DNA from: Microvirga arvi | GTDB lineage: Bacteria; Pseudomonadota; Alphaproteobacteria; Rhizobiales; Beijerinckiaceae | Reading direction: 5' to 3' | Assembly (NCBI RefSeq): GCF_016892765.1 | Contig: NZ_JAFEMD010000046.1 | Location: 1 to 40,733, forward strand | DNA length: 40,733 nt | Translations under genes and position numbers: made by a program | In this document: positions 23,408-32,097 of the stretch, piece after piece | Layout of the letters: each line of letters begins with the position of its first letter | Numbering within the stretch: the stretch's first letter is position 1 | Notes under the pieces: generated by a model | What the model saw: only the letters and a program-made list of their open reading frames with translations | The model's database searches: none | What the model was told of the DNA's origin: nothing

Positions 23408-24505
23408 ATGGCATGCAGTCGTCAATGGCATAAACCAGTCTGTTGCTTGGCAATGTTTGCCGTGACAGGCCTTGCCGGCTGCCAGCAACAGACCAGCCGA
23501 CCGGAGAATTCTCCGATTGTGGTTCATGTCGAGACGGCCAGGCTGACCGACTATTCACCAACGGTGCGGCTGACCGGCGAAGTCCGTGCGCAGGTCGAGA
23601 GCGATCTGTCCTTTCGGGTCGGGGGCCGCATCACCGAGCGCCTGGTCAATGTCGGCGACCACGTGAAGGCCGACCAGGTGCTGGCCCGACGCGACCCGCA
23701 GCAGCAACAGGCCACGGTAACCGCCGCCGAGGCCGCCGTCCGATCCGCCGGGGCCGTTCTCCGCGAGGCGACCTCCACCTACGAACGCCAGAAGGCGCTG
23801 CTCGCCCAGGGCTACACAACAAAGCGGGAGCACGATCAGGCTCAGGAAGCGTTTCGTACGGCGCAGGCCGCCCTCGACACCGCACGGGCCCAGTTCGGCA
23901 CCGCCCGCGACCAACTCTCCGACACGGTACTGCGGGCCGGCGCTTCCGGCGTCGTTACGGCCCGCAAGGCCGAGACCGGGCAGGTCGTGCAGGCGGCGCA
24001 GACCGTCTTCTCGATTGCCCAGGACGGACCACGCGATGCGGTGTTCAACGTCTACGAGTCGATCTTCACCCGCGAGCTCGCCAATCCCGCCATCGCGCTG
24101 ACGCTGGTGTCCGATCCAGCCGTGATGGCCACGGGTACCGTGCGTGAGATCTCCCCGACCGTGGACAGGGCCACCGGGACGGTCAGGGCCAAGGTTGCCA
24201 TCGAGCATCCGCCGGCAGCGATGACCCTCGGGGCCGCCGTCGTCGGCGAGGGCCAGTTCCAGCCCCGCAAGCTCGTGGTGGTGCCATGGGGCGCTCTGTC
24301 CAGCGCAAATGGCCAACCGGCCGTGTGGACCGTCGATTCCCGGACCAAGACGGTGTCGCTCAGGCCGATCATCGTTGAAGGCTATGAGACCGGAAAGGTC
24401 GCCGTGCGTGAGGGGCTCCAGCCCGGTGAGATCGTCGTCACCGCGGGGGCGCAGTTCCTGCGGCCCAACCAGGTCGTTGCATTCCCCGAAGGAGCGGCCC
24501 TATGA
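23408..24505 (+). CDS. RND efflux periplasmic adaptor (membrane fusion lipoprotein) 1
   Basis: A 365-aa membrane fusion protein. The lipobox GLAGC places the acylated Cys at residue 25. VRLTGEVRAQVESDLSFRVG and GGRITERLVNVGDHVKADQV form the first lipoyl half. A coiled-coil hairpin rich in Ala, Gln and Arg runs from about 95 to 165, and SGVVTARKAETGQVVQAAQT is the second lipoyl half. Beta-barrel and membrane-proximal domains follow. The protein links the inner-membrane pump to an outer-membrane channel. Its stop overlaps the next start (ATGA at 24502-24505), so the two adaptors are translated together. The operon starts just after promoter copy 3. No TolC-like gene is in the window. Confidence 0.92.
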   Translation: MACSRQWHKPVCCLAMFAVTGLAGCQQQTSRPENSPIVVHVETARLTDYSPTVRLTGEVRAQVESDLSFRVGGRITERLVNVGDHVKADQVLARRDPQQQQATVTAAEAAVRSAGAVLREATSTYERQKALLAQGYTTKREHDQAQEAFRTAQAALDTARAQFGTARDQLSDTVLRAGASGVVTARKAETGQVVQAAQTVFSIAQDGPRDAVFNVYESIFTRELANPAIALTLVSDPAVMATGTVREISPTVDRATGTVRAKVAIEHPPAAMTLGAAVVGEGQFQPRKLVVVPWGALSSANGQPAVWTVDSRTKTVSLRPIIVEGYETGKVAVREGLQPGEIVVTAGAQFLRPNQVVAFPEGAAL

Positions 24506-25581
24506 ATTCTACCCTGACATCCCTGGCTGCCCTGAGTATGGTCAGCCTGCTCGCCGCCTGCCAGGAAGAGCACCATGCCGAGACGCCGGCAACCCGACCC
24601 GTTCTCGCCGTTGTTGTCGCCCCACAGACGGCACGGACTGTGGGTTTTGCCGGAACTGTCGAGCCCCGGTACAAGTCCGACCTCGGCTTTCGGGTGCTCG
24701 GGCGCATTGTCAGCCGTGACGTCAATGTGAGCGACATCGTCAGGAAGGGGCAGAGCCTGGCCACGCTCGACCCGCTCGCCTACCAATTGGCGGTGCGATC
24801 GGCACAGGCCGACTTGGCCAGCGCGACCGCCCACCTCGAGAATGCCGCCGCGACCGAGACCCGCCAGCGCACGCTGCTCCAGCAGAACATCACCACCCAG
24901 GCGCAGTATGATGCCGCCAAGCAAGCCCGCGAGTCCGCAGAGGCCAGCGTCACAAGCGCCAGGGCGAACCTCGACAAGGCCGAGGAGCAACTCGGATACA
25001 CCGAGCTTCGCGCCGACTTCGCCGGTGTGGTCACCGCTACCGCGGCGGAACTCGGGCAAGTGGTCCAGCCGGGACAGATGGTCGTCTCGGTGGCTCGCCC
25101 GGACATCCGCGAGGCGGTGGTCGACCTGCCCGAGAGCATCGGGCGGGATCTCAGGCCGGAGGCCCGCTTCGATGTCGCTCTGCAGCTGGATCCCTCGGTT
25201 CAGGCTGCCGGGTCGGTGCGGGAGATCGCTCCGCAGGCGGATCCCGCCACCCGTACCCGGCGGGTGAGGATCACGCTCGACAACCCACCCGAGAGCTTCC
25301 GTCTCGGAACGACGATTACCGCTACGGTCACGACGCAGGCGGTGCCGGGGATCGAGTTGCCCGTCTCGGCCCTGTTGGAGCGGGACGGCAGGACGATGGT
25401 CTGGGTCGTCGATCCGACCACCAAGATGGTGTCGACCCGGGATGTGACGATTGTCGCCCGGGACGGATCCTCCGTCCGGGTTCTGAACGGGCTCACCCGC
25501 GGTACGCGCGTGGTCACCGCCGGCGTGAACAGTCTGACCCCCAACCAAACAGTCAAGATCGCCGATGAGGCCTCCCCATGA
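24502..25581 (+). CDS. RND efflux periplasmic adaptor (membrane fusion lipoprotein) 2
   Basis: A second, distinct 359-aa membrane fusion protein. MNSTLTSLAALSMVSLLAAC gives a lipobox with Cys20. VGFAGTVEPRYKSDLGFRVL, a long alanine-rich coiled-coil hairpin (about residues 80-165), FAGVVTATAAELGQVVQPGQ and the C-terminal barrel follow. It overlaps its neighbours by four bases on both sides. Two different adaptors with one RND pump is also the arrangement of TriABC in Pseudomonas aeruginosa, where both adaptors are required. The same division of labour is likely here, though the drug or metabolite exported cannot be told from the sequence. Confidence 0.92.
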   Translation: MNSTLTSLAALSMVSLLAACQEEHHAETPATRPVLAVVVAPQTARTVGFAGTVEPRYKSDLGFRVLGRIVSRDVNVSDIVRKGQSLATLDPLAYQLAVRSAQADLASATAHLENAAATETRQRTLLQQNITTQAQYDAAKQARESAEASVTSARANLDKAEEQLGYTELRADFAGVVTATAAELGQVVQPGQMVVSVARPDIREAVVDLPESIGRDLRPEARFDVALQLDPSVQAAGSVREIAPQADPATRTRRVRITLDNPPESFRLGTTITATVTTQAVPGIELPVSALLERDGRTMVWVVDPTTKMVSTRDVTIVARDGSSVRVLNGLTRGTRVVTAGVNSLTPNQTVKIADEASP

Positions 25582-28500
25582 ACAGCCGGTTCAACCTGTC
25601 CGACTGGGCGCTCGAGCACCGCTCCCTCGTCTGGTACTTCATGATCATTTCCGCCATTGCCGGCATCTTCGCCTACACCAACTTGGGGCGTGAGGAAGAT
25701 CCTTCGTTCACCATCAAGACGATGGTGATCGCCGCCCAGTGGCCCGGCGCCACGGTCGAGGATACCTCTCTTCAGGTTACCGACCGGATCGAGAAGAAGC
25801 TCGAGGAGCTCAACTCGCTCGATTACACCCGCAGCCAGACCACGCCGGGCCAGACCGTCATCTATGTCAACCTGAAGGACACGACCAAGGCCCGCGACGT
25901 GCCGGGTGTCTGGGTGAGAGTCCGGAACATGATCAACGACGTCAAACGGGAGCTGCCCCAAGGCGTCCTGGGTCCTGTCTTCAACGACGACTTCGGCGAC
26001 GTGTACGGCAACGTCTACGCGTTCACCGCGGACGGGCTGACGCAGCGGCAGTTGCGCGACTATGTCGAGGACGTGCGGGCCAAGGTTCTGACGGTGCCGA
26101 ACATCGGCAAAGTCAACCTGATCGGCGCCCAGGACGAGGTGATCTTCCTGGAGTTCTCGACGCGCGAGATGGCCGCCCTCGGCATCAGCCAGCAGGACGT
26201 CATCCAGACGCTCCAGGCCCAGAATGCGATCACCCCCTCCGGCGTCATCCAGGCCGGTCCTGAGCGCATCAGCGTCCGGGTGACGGGACAGTTCACGTCG
26301 GAGGAGAGCCTGCGCGGCCTTAACCTGCGCATCAACGACCGCTTCTTCCGCCTCAGCGACGTCGCCACCATCAGCCGCGGCTACGTCGACCCGCCGCAGG
26401 CGCTGTTCCGGTTCAAGGGCCAGCCTGCCATTGGCCTTGCCATCGGCATGAAGACCGGCGCGAACCTGCTCGCGTTCGGCGAGGTGCTGCACGAGCAGAT
26501 GGACAAGGTCATCGGCGAACTGCCCGTTGGCGTCGGGGTGCACCTCGTGGCCGATCAGCCCGTCGTGGTCGAGGAGGCGGTCGGCGGCTTCACCAAGGCT
26601 CTGTTCGAGGCCGTCGCAATCGTGCTGGTGGTCAGCTTCCTGAGCCTGGGTATGCGGGCCGGATTGGTGGTCGCGCTGGCGATCCCGCTCGTCCTGGCCA
26701 TGACCTTCGTGGTCATGCAATATACCGGCATTTCGCTGCAGCGCATTTCGCTTGGCGCTCTCATCATCGCGCTCGGTCTTCTGGTTGACGATGCGATGAT
26801 CGCCGTCGAGATGATGGTGGCGCGGCTGGAGGCCGGCGATACGCTGAAGAAGGCGGCCACCGCCGTCTACACCGCCACCGCGTTTCCGATGCTCACCGGC
26901 ACGCTCGTCACCGTTGCGAGCTTCATCCCGGTCGGGCTCAACAGCAGCAACGCGGGCGAGTACACCTTCACGCTGTTCGTGGTGATTGCAGCCTCGCTGT
27001 TGCTGTCGTGGATCGTCGCGGTAGTGTTCGCGCCCCTTCTCGGTGTGACGCTGCTGCCGAAAACGATGAAGAAGCACCACGACAAGCCGAGCCGCCTTAT
27101 GACGGCGTTCTCACGCATCCTCGTCGGCGCCATGCGCTGGCGCTGGCTGACCATCGGCGTGACGGTGGCGATGTTCGCCCTCTCGCTCTATGGCATGAAG
27201 TTCGTCGAGCAGCAGTTCTTTCCGTCCTCGGACCGCACCGAGCTCCTCGTCGATTTCACGCTGCCGCAGAACGCCGCGATTACCGACACGAAGGCGCAGA
27301 TGGACCGCTTCGAAGCCAAGCTCGCAGGCGATCCTGACATCGATCACTGGTCGTCCTATGTCGGGCAGGGCGCCGTGCGGTTCATTCTCTCCTTCGACCC
27401 GCAGCCGTCGAACCCCAACTACGGCCAGATGGTCATCGTGACCAAGAGCATCGAGGCCCGCGAGCGCCTCCGGGCCAAAATCAAGGCCCTGGCCCGGCAG
27501 GAGTTTGCCGGCCTGGATGTGTACGTCGACCTGCTGGCGCTGGGTCCTCCGGCCGGACGGCCGGTGCAGTACCGGCTCAGCGGGCCGGACGTCCAGAAAG
27601 TGCGAGACTTGGCGCAGCAACTCGCGGCTGTCATCGGCGAGCACCCCCGGGTCACCAACATCGGCTTCAACTGGAACGAGCCTGCCCGGGTGGTGAAGGT
27701 CGACGTGCTCCAGGACAAAGCCCGCCAGCTCGGCGTGACCTCACAGGACATCGCCGGCGCCCTCAACGGCGTCGTCGGCGGCACGAGCATCACCCAGATC
27801 CGCGATTCGATCTATCTGGTCGACGTGGTGGGCCGGGCGCGCGCCGCCGAGCGAGGATCCATCGAGACGCTCCAAAACCTGCAATTGCCGGGCAAGGATG
27901 GCCAGTCCGTGCCGCTGGCGGCGGTCGCGACCTTCCACTATGAGCTCGAGCAGCCAGTGATCTGGCGCCGCAGCCGGGTGCCGACGATCACGATCCGGGG
28001 CAGCATCGTCGATGCCACCCAGCCGGCGACGATCGCCCAGCAGCTCGAACCCAAGGTGCAGGAGTTCGCCCGAGCGCTCCCGGCTGGCTACGGGGTGGCG
28101 GTGGCCGGCCCGGTGGAGGAGAGCGCCAAGTCCCAGGGGCCGATCACGGCGGTGGTTCCGCTCATGCTGTTCATCATGGCGACGATCCTGATGATTCAGT
28201 TGCAGAGCTTCTCGCGGCTGTTCCTGGTGGTGGCGGTGGCTCCGCTCGGGCTGATCGGCGTGGTGGCGGCGATGCTGCCCAGCGGGGCTCCCATGGGCTT
28301 CGTGGCCATTCTGGGCGTGCTGGCGCTGGTCGGCATCCTGATCCGCAACTCGGTGATCCTGGTCGTGCAGATCGAGGACCTGCGGCGGGAGGGCAGGGCT
28401 CCGTGGGAGGCCGTGGTCGAGGCCACTATGCACCGGACGCGACCGATCATGCTGACGGCGGCGGCGGCGAGCCTGGCGCTGATCCCGATCGCATTCGAAG

Positions 28501-28685
28501 TGTTTTGGGGACCGATGGCCTTCGCCATGATGGGCGGCATTGTCGTGGGCACAGTGCTGACCCTCCTGTTCCTGCCGGCGCTGTACGTGGCCTGGTTCCG
28601 CATCAAGGCGCCTTCCGGACCCAAGGCGGAGCTGCCAGCCACAGAGGCGGTGCATGAACCAGAGACAACTCATGAGCCAGCATAG
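25578..28685 (+). CDS. RND-family efflux pump, inner-membrane transporter
   Basis: A 1035-aa proton-driven exporter of the HAE1/AcrB type. The N-terminal helix (WALEHRSLVWYFMIISAIAG) is followed by a porter loop, then the proton-relay helix ALGLLVDDAMIAVEMM with Asp404 and Asp405. The duplicate half starts near residue 515 (MRWRWLTIGVTVAMFALSLY). The last helices include MLTAAAASLALIPIAFEVFW and GTVLTLLFLPALYVAWF. Length and topology are complete. Translation is coupled to the second adaptor by an ATGA overlap. A frameshifted TetR-type gene lies 140 bp downstream and may once have been its repressor. Promoter copy 3 suggests present control by the LysR protein encoded at 20.6 kb. Confidence 0.95.
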   Translation: MNSRFNLSDWALEHRSLVWYFMIISAIAGIFAYTNLGREEDPSFTIKTMVIAAQWPGATVEDTSLQVTDRIEKKLEELNSLDYTRSQTTPGQTVIYVNLKDTTKARDVPGVWVRVRNMINDVKRELPQGVLGPVFNDDFGDVYGNVYAFTADGLTQRQLRDYVEDVRAKVLTVPNIGKVNLIGAQDEVIFLEFSTREMAALGISQQDVIQTLQAQNAITPSGVIQAGPERISVRVTGQFTSEESLRGLNLRINDRFFRLSDVATISRGYVDPPQALFRFKGQPAIGLAIGMKTGANLLAFGEVLHEQMDKVIGELPVGVGVHLVADQPVVVEEAVGGFTKALFEAVAIVLVVSFLSLGMRAGLVVALAIPLVLAMTFVVMQYTGISLQRISLGALIIALGLLVDDAMIAVEMMVARLEAGDTLKKAATAVYTATAFPMLTGTLVTVASFIPVGLNSSNAGEYTFTLFVVIAASLLLSWIVAVVFAPLLGVTLLPKTMKKHHDKPSRLMTAFSRILVGAMRWRWLTIGVTVAMFALSLYGMKFVEQQFFPSSDRTELLVDFTLPQNAAITDTKAQMDRFEAKLAGDPDIDHWSSYVGQGAVRFILSFDPQPSNPNYGQMVIVTKSIEARERLRAKIKALARQEFAGLDVYVDLLALGPPAGRPVQYRLSGPDVQKVRDLAQQLAAVIGEHPRVTNIGFNWNEPARVVKVDVLQDKARQLGVTSQDIAGALNGVVGGTSITQIRDSIYLVDVVGRARAAERGSIETLQNLQLPGKDGQSVPLAAVATFHYELEQPVIWRRSRVPTITIRGSIVDATQPATIAQQLEPKVQEFARALPAGYGVAVAGPVEESAKSQGPITAVVPLMLFIMATILMIQLQSFSRLFLVVAVAPLGLIGVVAAMLPSGAPMGFVAILGVLALVGILIRNSVILVVQIEDLRREGRAPWEAVVEATMHRTRPIMLTAAAASLALIPIAFEVFWGPMAFAMMGGIVVGTVLTLLFLPALYVAWFRIKAPSGPKAELPATEAVHEPETTHEPA

Positions 28686-28703
28686 ACCGCGCTGACCTGA
28701 TTG

Positions 28704-28759
28704 GCAGGCGTTTCGGACCGCGGCCCTGTCCCCCGCACCCGGTCCATGCGAACGCCTGC
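28704..28759 (+). terminator. Long imperfect stem after the RND operon
   Basis: GCAGGCGTT at 28704-28712 is perfectly complementary to AACGCCTGC at 28751-28759, and GGACC/GGTCC pairs inside the loop. This is the strongest fold in the 139-bp gap between the pump and tetR genes. It lacks a U-tract and so may be a mRNA-stabilising fold or a weak terminator. Confidence 0.4.
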
Positions 28760-28824
28760 TAGCCCCGGCGGCTGCAAGCCGTTGGCGCCACCCTCCACTG
28801 CATGCAAAAGAGGATCGAACCCCC

Positions 28825-29519
28825 GTGCCCAACGACAATCCGCCTCACAGCGACAAGCGCCCTCAGGATCTCAGGAGCACGCTCACGAAGCGTCAGATCC
28901 TGGACGGCGCGCGTCAGGTCTTTCTCCTGAACGGCTATGCCGGAACCAGCATCGACCAGATCGTCAATCAGTCCGGCGTCTCAAAGGATCGATCTATCAC
29001 CACTTCGACAGCAAGGATGTGCTGTTCAGATCGCTGATCGCCGCGGAAGCGGAGAGGATCGCGCGGGTGCTGCCGAACATCGATCCGGACGAACCCGACC
29101 CGGGCTCCGCCCTGCGCCAGATCGGGATCTCTGTTCTCGAAACCCTGAACAATCCGGTCACCATCGCCACTCTGCGCCTGATCATCGGAGCCCTCGGCCG
29201 GTTTCCTAGGCTTGGTGAGGAGTTCCTCCGGAACAGCCTCGGCCCAACCGTGGAAGGGATCGCAGCCTCTCTCGGCGTCCACGCGGCGTCCAAGGAGATG
29301 CGGATTGGCAACAGCCATGCCGCGGCGGAGGAGTTCGCGAGGCGGTGCCTGGCCCATGTGATGGAGCGTGTTCTGGTGCCGCACCAGCCGTTCCTGACGG
29401 AAGCCGAGTATACGGCCGTGGTCGAGGATAGTCTCCGCAAGTGCGGCATCCGGTGGCGAGATGCGGTCCCGCACGGCGGGAGAGCAGATCTCATGAGCCC
29501 CTCTGATGGGGAAGCCTGA
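28825..29519 (+). pseudogene. TetR/AcrR-family regulator with a single-base frameshift
   Basis: From GTG 28825 the frame encodes a TetR DNA-binding domain: TLTKRQILDGARQVFLLNGY, then AGTSIDQIVNQSGVSK. At 28986-28987 the reading is AAGGATCG where the family needs GVSKGSIYHHFDSKDVLF; one extra G would restore it. The correct continuation is in the next frame and runs to 29519 through a normal ligand-binding domain. As written, translation stops after 70 codons, giving DNA-binding residues without the dimerisation core. It is either an inactive repressor or a sequencing error in a short G run. Its place behind the RND operon suggests it regulated the pump. Confidence 0.8.
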
Positions 29520-29593
29520 TGTCCCGTTGGTTCCCGCTCATCCTCACAATGTCGATCTCTTGCGGCATGCTCTATGTCGCATTGTTCCGTTAG
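29519..29593 (+). CDS. 24-residue membrane peptide coupled to tetR
   Basis: ATG 29519 overlaps the tetR stop (TGATG), with GGGGAAG a few bases upstream. It encodes MSRWFPLILTMSISCGMLYV followed by ALFR and a stop: a positively charged start and one hydrophobic span. Stop-start overlap usually means translational coupling, so if tetR is frameshifted this peptide may be poorly expressed unless ribosomes re-enter. No family is recognisable. Confidence 0.45.
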   Translation: MSRWFPLILTMSISCGMLYVALFR

Positions 29594-29652
29594 CCAAACG
29601 CTGAAATCTCAGCTGACAGAACGATTGAAAACTCATACCCCGGATCAGAACG

Positions 29653-29941
29653 ATGGACATTAACCCGCAATGGATCACCCTCGTTTCGGCCTTGTCGGCA
29701 ATGACGGCAGCCGCGCTCCGCCAGATCCTGGCGGAGCCGTCCGGCCTCATGATCGCCTGGGATCCCGAGCTTTCCAGGCACGTGGAGAACCTGCCGTGAC
29801 CAGCAGCTCGATACCCTGATGAAGTACGGGATTTTTGGGTATGCCGGTGGTGCCGTACTGGCAACCTGGCGGAATACGTCTCGCGACATCTCAGCCTTGA
29901 TGAAACCCGTGCAACCAGCCAAGTCAATCCAAGCTCGGTAG
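29653..29941 (+). pseudogene. Decayed paralogue of the small membrane protein at 32081
   Basis: The frame from ATG 29653 reads MDINPQWITLVSALSAMTAA, then jumps to ALRQILAEPSGLMIAWDPEL and SRHVENLP before a stop. Further pieces (DQQLDTLMKYGIF, NTSRDISALMK) follow in another frame. Each matches, in order, part of the 166-aa protein encoded at 32081. At least two internal segments are deleted, including the region FVNTRIARFEFRANVLSVNR. It is a dead copy located before the adenylate cyclase gene. It shows that this gene has been duplicated locally. Confidence 0.75.
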
Positions 29942-29948
29942 CGTGACC

Positions 29949-31904
29949 ATGACGCTCGAAGCCCTTGCCCGGTCAGCTCCGTTGGAGCAACAATCCCCCT
30001 GTCAGAACACCGAGATCCGCATGAGACGGCGCATCTCCCCACGCTATTTCTCTCTCAGCACGCTTCTGGCGGTCGGTTTCGGGAGCTTGATGCTCCTCGC
30101 CGTCGGCTCCGTTCTCGTGGTAAGCCTCGGAGGGGCGGGGCGAAACACGGGCGAGCTTCTGGCCGATAAGGCCGACCTGATCCTGTCCTCCATCGAGCAG
30201 CGCGTCCGGCAACATCTTGGCCTCGTCATGGCCCAAGCCGAGTATCTGAAGACCTCGATGGATCGGGGGCAGCTCGACATCAAGGATGCCAGAGCGCTCG
30301 AGACGGCCCTCAGATCTGCCGTTGCAGCAACACCGCAGGTGACCGGCATCGGCTTCATTCGCTCCGACCTGGAGGTCGTGCGGGTGGAGCGACGGGATGG
30401 CAGTCTCATCACCGAGGACTGGTCCGGCCAGCCCGAGATCATCAAGCTCTTCGAGGATGTACGGGCCGGCGAGGCTGCCGGATGGGGGGAACCCGTCTGG
30501 AGCCATCCGTTTCAGCAGACAATCATCCCGTTCATTGTCCCCGTGCATCGCGACGGAGACCTCATTGGGATCCTCGTCCCGGCGATCGAGGTCACCGAGC
30601 TGTCCCGATACGTCGCCGAGATTTCCTCACCTGTGCAGAGAGCGTTCATCCTCCACGGCCAGGACGCGGTGCTGGCTCACCCGGCCCTGGCCGATCGATC
30701 CCCAACAGGGGCACGCGAGCACCCATTGCCGCTCCTCTCCGAGGTCGACGACAAGGTTCTGCAAGCGATGTGGTCGGCTGAGCGACAACCGCTGAACCTG
30801 CCTCTGAGGTCGACGGACCAGGGGCATATCGTTCCCTTCTCGGACGACTACTTCATTTACATGTACCGACGGGTCGCAGGGTTCGGTGAGAAGCCCTGGA
30901 TCATTGGTGCGGCCTTGCCCGGTTCAGACGCCGGGCAGGAGACGGAGCGACTGCAGACTATGGTGCTGACCGGATTTGGGCTCCTGCTCGTCTCCGTGCT
31001 CAGCGCGATTGCGGTCGGCCGGCGGGTCGCGCGCCCGATCCGTGACTTCGTTCGCGTGACGGAAGCCGTCCGGACACTCGAATTCGACAAAGCCCCCGTT
31101 CTCTCACGCAGCCGGATCCGGGAACTCGACACGGCTGGCCAGGCGCTGAACGCCATGGTTGCGGCGCTGCGCTGGTTTGAACTGTACCTTCCCAAACGCC
31201 TTGTTCACCGCCTTATCGCGCACGGGCAGGACGATCTCGCCAAAGCCTATGAGCGTGACGTCACCGTCATGTTCACGGATCTGAGTGGCTTCACACGAAT
31301 GGCATCCCGGCTGTCCCCTTCCGAAACGGCACAGTTCCTGAACTCGCACTTCGCTCTGGTAGGGGCCTGTGTCGAGGCCGAGGGAGGTAAGATCGACAAG
31401 TACATCGGCGACAGCCTCATGGCGTTCTGGGGCGCGTCGGAGGAGCAGCCCGATCACGTGGAACGGGCCTGCCGGGCCGCACGGACCATAGCCTCCAGGA
31501 TTCACGCCGACAACAGGGCCCGGTTGAGAAGCGGCCTCGCCCCTGTCCGGGTGAGGATTGGCATCAGCACAGGCCCTGCTCTCGTGGGTAACATCGGGGC
31601 TCCCAGCCGGATGAACTACACACTCGTCGGAGATGCGGTTAACATCGCGCAGCGCCTGGAGCAGGTCGGGAAGGACGTCCGAGACGACAGCGACGTGATC
31701 ACGTTGATCACTGAGGGGGTCTATACCGGCTTGTGTGAGCCCGGACAGGCCGTGTTCTGGGCTCGACGAGAGGTGCGGGAGAGATGGAACAATGGGGATC
31801 TACCGGCTTACGTGAGCATCCCTTTGGCCAGATCGGACCCGCAGACGACTGGGCCCTGGATCGGCTCGCCCTGCGGCCGGGCTTTAATGTCTGGGCCGCG
31901 ATAG
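29949..31904 (+). CDS. Class III adenylate cyclase with periplasmic sensor domain
   Basis: A 651-aa membrane-bound cyclase producing cAMP. A first transmembrane helix (LSTLLAVGFGSLMLLAVGSVLVVSL) leads into a periplasmic Cache-like sensor of about 280 residues. A second helix (TMVLTGFGLLLVSVLSAIAVG) is followed by a HAMP linker (RRVARPIRDFVRVTEAV). The catalytic domain has FTDLSGFT with metal-binding Asp444, GGKIDKYIGDSLMAFWG with Asp488 and the adenine-contacting Lys, and NYTLVGDAVNIAQRLE with the Asn and Arg needed for catalysis. All key residues are present. ATG 30021 (MRRRIS) is a plausible alternative start that would remove 24 poorly structured residues. It abuts a pseudogene upstream and promoter copy 4 downstream. 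Confidence 0.9.
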   Translation: MTLEALARSAPLEQQSPCQNTEIRMRRRISPRYFSLSTLLAVGFGSLMLLAVGSVLVVSLGGAGRNTGELLADKADLILSSIEQRVRQHLGLVMAQAEYLKTSMDRGQLDIKDARALETALRSAVAATPQVTGIGFIRSDLEVVRVERRDGSLITEDWSGQPEIIKLFEDVRAGEAAGWGEPVWSHPFQQTIIPFIVPVHRDGDLIGILVPAIEVTELSRYVAEISSPVQRAFILHGQDAVLAHPALADRSPTGAREHPLPLLSEVDDKVLQAMWSAERQPLNLPLRSTDQGHIVPFSDDYFIYMYRRVAGFGEKPWIIGAALPGSDAGQETERLQTMVLTGFGLLLVSVLSAIAVGRRVARPIRDFVRVTEAVRTLEFDKAPVLSRSRIRELDTAGQALNAMVAALRWFELYLPKRLVHRLIAHGQDDLAKAYERDVTVMFTDLSGFTRMASRLSPSETAQFLNSHFALVGACVEAEGGKIDKYIGDSLMAFWGASEEQPDHVERACRAARTIASRIHADNRARLRSGLAPVRVRIGISTGPALVGNIGAPSRMNYTLVGDAVNIAQRLEQVGKDVRDDSDVITLITEGVYTGLCEPGQAVFWARREVRERWNNGDLPAYVSIPLARSDPQTTGPWIGSPCGRALMSGPR

Positions 31905-31917
31905 CTGAAGTCAGCTA

Positions 31918-31985
31918 TTGATAAATTTTTCCAATCAAAACGTAAAAAACAATATATTGGACCGGAGATTTACCCGCGTCTATTC
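31918..31985 (+). promoter_or_regulatory. LysR-type promoter module, copy 4
   Basis: GAT-N11-ATC (T31922 to A31934) is the box. AAAAAACAATATATTGGAC follows, with TTGGAC at 31957-31962. After 17 bp comes CTATTC (31980-31985). A TAGCTGA-AG-TCAGCTA dyad (31902-31917), which includes the cyclase stop codon, abuts it. The module drives the small membrane protein gene at 32081. Confidence 0.75.
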
Positions 31986-32022
31986 CTCTCTCCATACCTT
32001 TGCACAGGATGGATTAATGCCC

Positions 32023-32097
32023 ATGACCTCCAGCCCCGTCACCTTGGATCCGGTCGAGGCCATTACCACTGGAGAGGCAGATGGCCGTGGACCTTAA
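32023..32097 (+). CDS. 24-codon leader frame resembling the HWE kinase start
   Basis: ATG 32023 (or 32017) begins MTSSPVTLDPVEAITTGEAD and stops at 32097, 17 nt inside the next gene. The first nine codons and about 35 bp upstream are similar to the leader and start of the HWE kinase gene (MISRPLTVDN). It could be a translated leader coupled to the next gene, or just the trace of a duplicated promoter and gene start. Confidence 0.35.
   Translation: MTSSPVTLDPVEAITTGEADGRGP

Noticed and set aside
25200..27080. 626-codon minus-strand frame opposite the RND pump
   Set aside because: Low-complexity His/Asp/Arg-rich translation, antisense to a complete AcrB-type protein.
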